A stretch of 64,000 nucleotides of DNA, taken from positions 1 to 64,000 of the forward strand of contig CAVQQQ010000009.1 of assembly GCA_963715025.1 (NCBI GenBank), given 5' to 3'. Source of the stretch: DASSJT01 sp963715025 (lineage in GTDB: Bacteria > Actinomycetota > Actinomycetes > Actinomycetales > Dermatophilaceae). Position numbers and translations under genes: made by a program. This document shows, one piece after another, positions 59,244 through 64,000 of the stretch (its first letter is position 1; each line of letters starts with the position of its first letter). The notes beneath the pieces are model-generated. The model did no database searches. It was not told where the DNA came from and saw only the letters and a program-made list of their open reading frames with translations.

Positions 59244-61007
59244 ATGAAGAAGACACGCATATTGGTGACCGCGGCAGCGGCCACCCTGGCCCTTGGAGTG
59301 TCCGCCTGTTCGGGCAACAGCTCCAACGGGTCTGCGAACAACACTGGAAGCGCGACGGCCGAGGCGAACGCCGCCATCAACAAGGTGTTCAAGCCCTCCG
59401 ACACCAAGGGAGGCACGCTCCGCTTCGGCATGGCCGGTGACTGGGACTCCGTCGACCCTGGCGACACGTACTACGGCCTCTCGTGGAACTTCCTGCGCAA
59501 CTACGCGCGGACGCTGGTGGTCTTCAAGAGTGCGCCTGGCGCCGAGGGCACGAACCTGGTTCCGGACCTGGCCACCTCGCTCGGCAAGCCCAGCGACGGA
59601 AACAAGACGTGGACGTACACCCTGCGCGACGGCCTGAAATACGAGGACGGCAGCCCGATCACGTCCAAGGACATCAAGTACGCCGTCGCCCGCCAGCTCG
59701 ACAAGGACACCTTCCCGAACGGCCCGACGTACTTCAACGACTTCCTCGCGAACGTCCCGAAGGGGTACTCGGTCTACAAGGACAAGAACCTCGACAACCT
59801 GAAGTCGATCGAGACGCCCGATGACAAGACGATCGTCTTCCACCTCAACAAGGGCTTCTCGAGCTTCGACTACTTCGCGCAGCTGCCGGCCACCGCGCCG
59901 ATCCCGCAGGCGAAGGACACAGGCCAGAAGTACAAGGAGCACGTGATCTCCTCGGGGCCGTACAAGTTCTCAACCGTCCAGCTCGGCAAGCGCTACGAGC
60001 TCGACCGCAACCCGAACTACGACCCCGCGACCGACCCTGACTCGGGACGCAAGGCCCTCCCGGACAAGATCACCGTCGAGCTGGGCCTGAACGCCGACGA
60101 CATCGACAACCGGCTCCAGGCCGGCGACCTCGACGTCGACATCGCGGGCACCGGTGTCCAGGCCGCTGCGCAGGGCAAGATCCTGGCTGACGCCACCCTC
60201 AAGGCCAAGACGGACAACGCTGCTGCGGCGCGCACCTGGTTCACGGTCCTGAATGTCGATGTTCCACCGCTCGACAACATCGACTGCCGCAAGGCTCTCG
60301 TGATGGCCTACGACAAGACGGGCTACCAGCGCGCGTACGGCGGCAGCTTCGGCGGCGACATCGCGACGTCCCTGATGCCCCCGGTCGTCCCGGGCCACGC
60401 CAACATCGACCTGTACAACTTCAAGGCCAAGCCGCAGGGTGACATCGAGGGCGCCAAGGCCGAGCTCGCCAAGTGCGGCCAGCCCAACGGTTTCTCGATG
60501 AATATCTCCACCCGAGCGGAGCGCCCGAAGGAGAAGGCAACGGCAGAGTCCCTGCAGCAGCAGCTCTCCAAGATCGGCGTCAAGCTGACCATCAAGCCGT
60601 ACCCCACGGCCGACTACACCAAGCTGTATGCCGGCAAGCCGGACTTCGCCAAGGCGAACAAGCTCGGCCTGATCGTCTACGGCTGGGGTGCTGACTGGCC
60701 GGACGGGTTCGGCTTCCTGAGCCAGATCACCGACAGCCGGGTCATCCGCCCGTCGGGCAACACCAACCTCGGCATCAAGATCCCGGCCGTCGACGCTGAC
60801 ATCGACAAGGCTCTCGCCGAGACCGACAAGGCTGCCCGCGAGAAGATCTGGGCAGACGCCGACACCCAGGTCATGGAGAACGCCGCGGTGATCCCCGGTG
60901 TCTGGTCGAAGGGTCTGCTGTTCCGCCCGGACAACCTGACGAACGTGTTCGTCAACGACGCCTTCAACCAGTACGACTACACGGCGCTGGGCACCAGCAA
61001 CAAGTAA
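59244..61007 (+). CDS. oppA: oligopeptide-binding lipoprotein of the opp operon
   Basis: A 587-residue SBP_bac_5-type lipoprotein, the substrate receptor of this transporter. Signal and lipobox: ILVTAAAATLALGVSACSG. Motifs: GGTLRFGMAGDWDSVDPGDT, WTYTLRDGLKYEDGSPITSK, SSGPYKFSTVQL, and LIVYGWGADWPDGFGFLSQI. AAGGAG lies upstream of the ATG. It shares about the same architecture as the separate lipoprotein at 53562-55445, so two receptors may feed one permease. Predicted ligand is peptides, not proven. Confidence 0.93.
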   Translation: MKKTRILVTAAAATLALGVSACSGNSSNGSANNTGSATAEANAAINKVFKPSDTKGGTLRFGMAGDWDSVDPGDTYYGLSWNFLRNYARTLVVFKSAPGAEGTNLVPDLATSLGKPSDGNKTWTYTLRDGLKYEDGSPITSKDIKYAVARQLDKDTFPNGPTYFNDFLANVPKGYSVYKDKNLDNLKSIETPDDKTIVFHLNKGFSSFDYFAQLPATAPIPQAKDTGQKYKEHVISSGPYKFSTVQLGKRYELDRNPNYDPATDPDSGRKALPDKITVELGLNADDIDNRLQAGDLDVDIAGTGVQAAAQGKILADATLKAKTDNAAAARTWFTVLNVDVPPLDNIDCRKALVMAYDKTGYQRAYGGSFGGDIATSLMPPVVPGHANIDLYNFKAKPQGDIEGAKAELAKCGQPNGFSMNISTRAERPKEKATAESLQQQLSKIGVKLTIKPYPTADYTKLYAGKPDFAKANKLGLIVYGWGADWPDGFGFLSQITDSRVIRPSGNTNLGIKIPAVDADIDKALAETDKAAREKIWADADTQVMENAAVIPGVWSKGLLFRPDNLTNVFVNDAFNQYDYTALGTSNK

Positions 61008-61061
61008 CCAGTTCCAGCAAGATCAGTTCCTGCAACGCCATTCGCGAAAGTAGGTGAAGGC

Positions 61062-61130
61062 GTGGGCGCGGTGGCGGTCGACCAGCAAGTCTGGCCGACC
61101 GTCGCCGTGTCCGGCCGCTCCCAGTGCTGA
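61062..61130 (+). CDS. possible 22-residue ORF coupled to oppB
   Basis: A GTG preceded by AGGTGAAGG opens a 22-codon frame (VGAVAVDQQVWPTVAVSGRS...) whose TGA (61128-61130) overlaps the first codons of oppB. It may re-initiate oppB translation, since oppB has no ribosome site of its own. Could be chance. Confidence 0.3.
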   Translation: MGAVAVDQQVWPTVAVSGRSQC

Positions 61131-62137
61131 CCTACATCGTTCGGCGGATCATCGCCGCCGTCGTCCTGCTCGTAATCGTGAGCGCGGTCGTGTTCGCCAT
61201 CTTCTTCCTGGTGCCGCGCATCGGCGGCGCCACGGCTGATGACCTCGCCTCCCGCTACGTGGGCAAGAGCGCGGGCGCCGCCCAGATCCACGAGACAGCC
61301 ATCCGGCTGGGCTTCACCGACCCGGTCTACGTCCAGTACGGGCGGTTCGCCAAGGGCCTGGTGGTCGGCTCTGACTACAACTACGGCGCTGGGATCGAGC
61401 ACTGCCCCGCACCATGCCTGGGCTACTCGTTCCTCACCCAGCAGCCGGTGCTCCCCGACATCCTCGACCGCCTGCCGGTCACGATCTCCCTCGCTGCCGG
61501 AGCGGCGCTGATCTGGCTGGTGGCCGGCGTGGCCACGGGTGTCCTCTCCGCGCTGCGCAGGGGCAGCGCGCTCGACCGGAGCTTCATGGGCATTGCCCTT
61601 GCGGGGGTGTCGCTCCCCATCTTCTTCACCGGCCTGCTGTCCCTGAGCATCTTCAGCTACGCCCTCGGGATCACCGCGCCGGGCGGCTCCAACCCGATGG
61701 ATGCCGCCAATCCCCTGGAGTGGGCCTACCGCCTGATCCTGCCGTGGATCACGCTCGCGTTCCTCTACGCCGCTGCCTACGCCCGGCTGACTCGGGCAGG
61801 CATGCTCGAGACCATGAACGAGGACTACATCCGCACTGCAAGGGCCAAGGGCCTGGTCGAGCGCGACGTGGTCCTCAAGCACGGCCTGCGCGCGGCGTTG
61901 ACCCCGATCCTCACCATCTTCGGCCTCGACCTGGGTCTCCTGCTCGGTGGCGCCATCCTCACGGAGACCACGTTCTCGCTGCCCGGCATCGGGCAATACG
62001 CCGTGCAGGCGGTGACCAACAACGACCTGCCCAAGGTTCTCGGCGTCACGCTGGTAGGGGCTGTCTTCATCATCATGGCCAACCTGGTCGTGGACGTCCT
62101 GTATGCCGTTGTCGACCCGAGGGTGCGTGCCAAGTGA
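61124..62137 (+). CDS. oppB: oligopeptide ABC transporter permease (OppB-type)
   Basis: A 337-residue inner-membrane permease: LTYIVRRIIAAVVLLVIVSA first helix, then the DPP-type region with the EAA-like loop ETMNEDYIRTARAKGLVERD and GAILTETTFSLPGIGQYAV near the end. No ribosome site is visible before the GTG at 61124, consistent with re-initiation from the overlapping short frame. Its stop overlaps the oppD GTG (GTGA). Confidence 0.92.
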   Translation: MLTYIVRRIIAAVVLLVIVSAVVFAIFFLVPRIGGATADDLASRYVGKSAGAAQIHETAIRLGFTDPVYVQYGRFAKGLVVGSDYNYGAGIEHCPAPCLGYSFLTQQPVLPDILDRLPVTISLAAGAALIWLVAGVATGVLSALRRGSALDRSFMGIALAGVSLPIFFTGLLSLSIFSYALGITAPGGSNPMDAANPLEWAYRLILPWITLAFLYAAAYARLTRAGMLETMNEDYIRTARAKGLVERDVVLKHGLRAALTPILTIFGLDLGLLLGGAILTETTFSLPGIGQYAVQAVTNNDLPKVLGVTLVGAVFIIMANLVVDVLYAVVDPRVRAK

Positions 62138-63231
62138 CCCAGACCGCTGACTCCCGCCGCTCTGAGTCCATGGCCCCCCAAGTCGGGATCGGCGGGCTCG
62201 GGCCTGCGCCCGCCGATGCCTTCCTGTCGGTGCGCGACCTGCGGGTCCACTTCCCCACCGACGACGGCCTCGTCAAGTCGGTCGACGGCCTCTCCTTCGA
62301 CCTGGCCCGCGGCAAGACGATCGGCATCGTGGGCGAGTCCGGGTCGGGCAAGAGCGTCACCAGCATGGCCATCATGGGCCTGCACAAGCCGGGCACCGTG
62401 GAGATGTCCGGCTCGATCCTCCTCGACGGCCAGGAGCTCGTCGGCGCCCTCCCCGAGACCGTGCGCGCACTGCGGGGCAAGCGGATGGCCATGATCTTCC
62501 AGGACCCGCTCTCGGCGATGCACCCCTTCTACACCGTGGGGCACCAGATCATCGAGGCTTACCAGGTCCACAACCACGTCAGCAACGCGGTGGCGCGCAA
62601 GCACGCCATCGACATGCTCGACCGCGTCGGGATCCCCCAGCCCAGCTCCCGCGTCGACGACTACCCGCACCAGTTCTCCGGTGGCATGCGCCAGCGCGCC
62701 ATGATCGCGATGGCACTGTCCTGCGATCCCGACCTGCTCATCGCGGACGAGCCGACGACAGCCCTCGACGTCACGGTCCAGGCGCAGATCCTCGACCTGA
62801 TCCGCGATCTCCAGAAGGAGTTCAACTCCGCCGTCATCATCATCACCCACGACCTGGGAGTGGTGGCCGAGCTCGCCGACGACATCCTGGTGATGTATGC
62901 CGGACGGTCCGTGGAGTACAGCAGCGCCGAGGACATCTTCGAGCGCCCCCAGCACCCTTACACGTGGGGTCTGCTGGGCTCCATGCCACGCCTCGACCGC
63001 GAGCGCTCCGAGCGCCTGCTCCCCATCAAGGGCACGCCGCCCAGCCTGATCAACGTGCCCGCCGGCTGTCCGTTCCACCCGCGGTGCGCCTACGCCGGCC
63101 TCAACGGCGATCTCAGTTTCACCGAGCGCCCCGCCTTCAGCCAGGTACTGCCCGGCCACTACATCGCCTGCCACCTGCCTGCCGATGAGCGGCAGCGCAT
63201 CTGGGACACCGAGATCAAGCCGAAACTGTGA
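62134..63231 (+). CDS. oppD: oligopeptide ABC transporter ATP-binding protein (OppD-type)
   Basis: A 365-residue ATPase with Walker A GIVGESGSGKSVTSMAIM, Q-loop MAMIFQDPLSAMHPFYTV, signature HQFSGGMRQRAMIAMALS, Walker B DPDLLIADEPTTALDVTVQA and H-loop IIITHDLGVVAELADDI. The C-terminal oligo_HPY region contains LINVPAGCPFHPRCAYAG, whose four-cysteine cluster-type segment is typical of OppD. It starts at GTG 62134 by overlap with oppB; an ATG at 62170 is an alternative. Confidence 0.93.
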   Translation: MTQTADSRRSESMAPQVGIGGLGPAPADAFLSVRDLRVHFPTDDGLVKSVDGLSFDLARGKTIGIVGESGSGKSVTSMAIMGLHKPGTVEMSGSILLDGQELVGALPETVRALRGKRMAMIFQDPLSAMHPFYTVGHQIIEAYQVHNHVSNAVARKHAIDMLDRVGIPQPSSRVDDYPHQFSGGMRQRAMIAMALSCDPDLLIADEPTTALDVTVQAQILDLIRDLQKEFNSAVIIITHDLGVVAELADDILVMYAGRSVEYSSAEDIFERPQHPYTWGLLGSMPRLDRERSERLLPIKGTPPSLINVPAGCPFHPRCAYAGLNGDLSFTERPAFSQVLPGHYIACHLPADERQRIWDTEIKPKL

Positions 63232-63248
63232 CGACTGGAGCAGAATCC

Positions 63249-64000
<752 letters not shown>

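Overview
The window is chromosomal DNA of a high-GC Gram-positive actinomycete (about 70% GC by eye, almost every third codon position G or C). MshB (mycothiol synthesis), a PaaX regulator, DUF3117, FdxA-DapC and a sigE-rseA-htrA-tatB-mrp block all fit Actinomycetia. Gene order and a very frequent TATGCCG/CGGCATA word suggest, without proof, the Intrasporangiaceae (Janibacter/Knoellia/Phycicoccus-like). I see no rRNA, tRNA, CRISPR array or intact insertion sequence.

Layout. 0-11 kb: MaoC dehydratase, glycerol catabolism (glpK plus a frameshifted glpD), a Xaa-Pro aminopeptidase, a YflT-like stress protein, an acyl-CoA dehydrogenase, an amidohydrolase and a uracil-DNA-glycosylase-like protein. 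11.1-15.6 kb: a two-gene unit coding for an alpha/beta-hydrolase-CHAT protease fusion followed by a metacaspase-like protease; this is the best candidate for an undescribed conflict/defence or programmed-death system. 15.7-20.6 kb: RIO-type kinase, two L,D-transpeptidases (one with a broken start), two CoA-ester lyases. 20.7-28.5 kb: MgtE_N/CBS protein, DUF1003 protein, Mrp ATPase, then the envelope-stress operon sigE-rseA-htrA with tatB, and a divergent O-methyltransferase. 28.5-32.5 kb: leucyl aminopeptidase, DUF3117, PaaX regulator and enoyl-CoA hydratase. 32.6-40.8 kb: a minus-strand run of two GT-C-like membrane glycosyltransferases, tag and an SRPBCC protein; a DivIVA-domain protein; LOG-family protein, dapE, dapD and a secreted hypothetical. 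40.8-44.8 kb: gltA, dapC, fdxA and a GNAT protein.

44.8-49.0 kb is a mosaic accessory segment: an Lrp regulator divergent from an M20 hydrolase and a metallo-beta-lactamase-fold hydrolase, a visibly AT-richer DUF1579-like gene, and a transposase C-terminal remnant that abuts a hydrolase lacking a normal start. 50-64 kb returns to typical core: VOC protein, VanW-domain protein (frameshifted), flavin reductase, mshB, an oligopeptide-binding lipoprotein, typA, a Nudix hydrolase, and an oligopeptide ABC transporter (oppC-oppA-oppB-oppD-oppF, the last cut by the window end).

Two sequence-level themes recur. First, many starts sit 6-8 nt after a TANNNT-type -10 box with no Shine-Dalgarno, as expected for leaderless mRNAs; fdxA and the GNAT gene even share one overlapping -10 in opposite directions. 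Second, three genes (glpD, an L,D-transpeptidase lipoprotein, vanW-like) are each broken by one apparent single-base indel, which may be real decay or assembly error.
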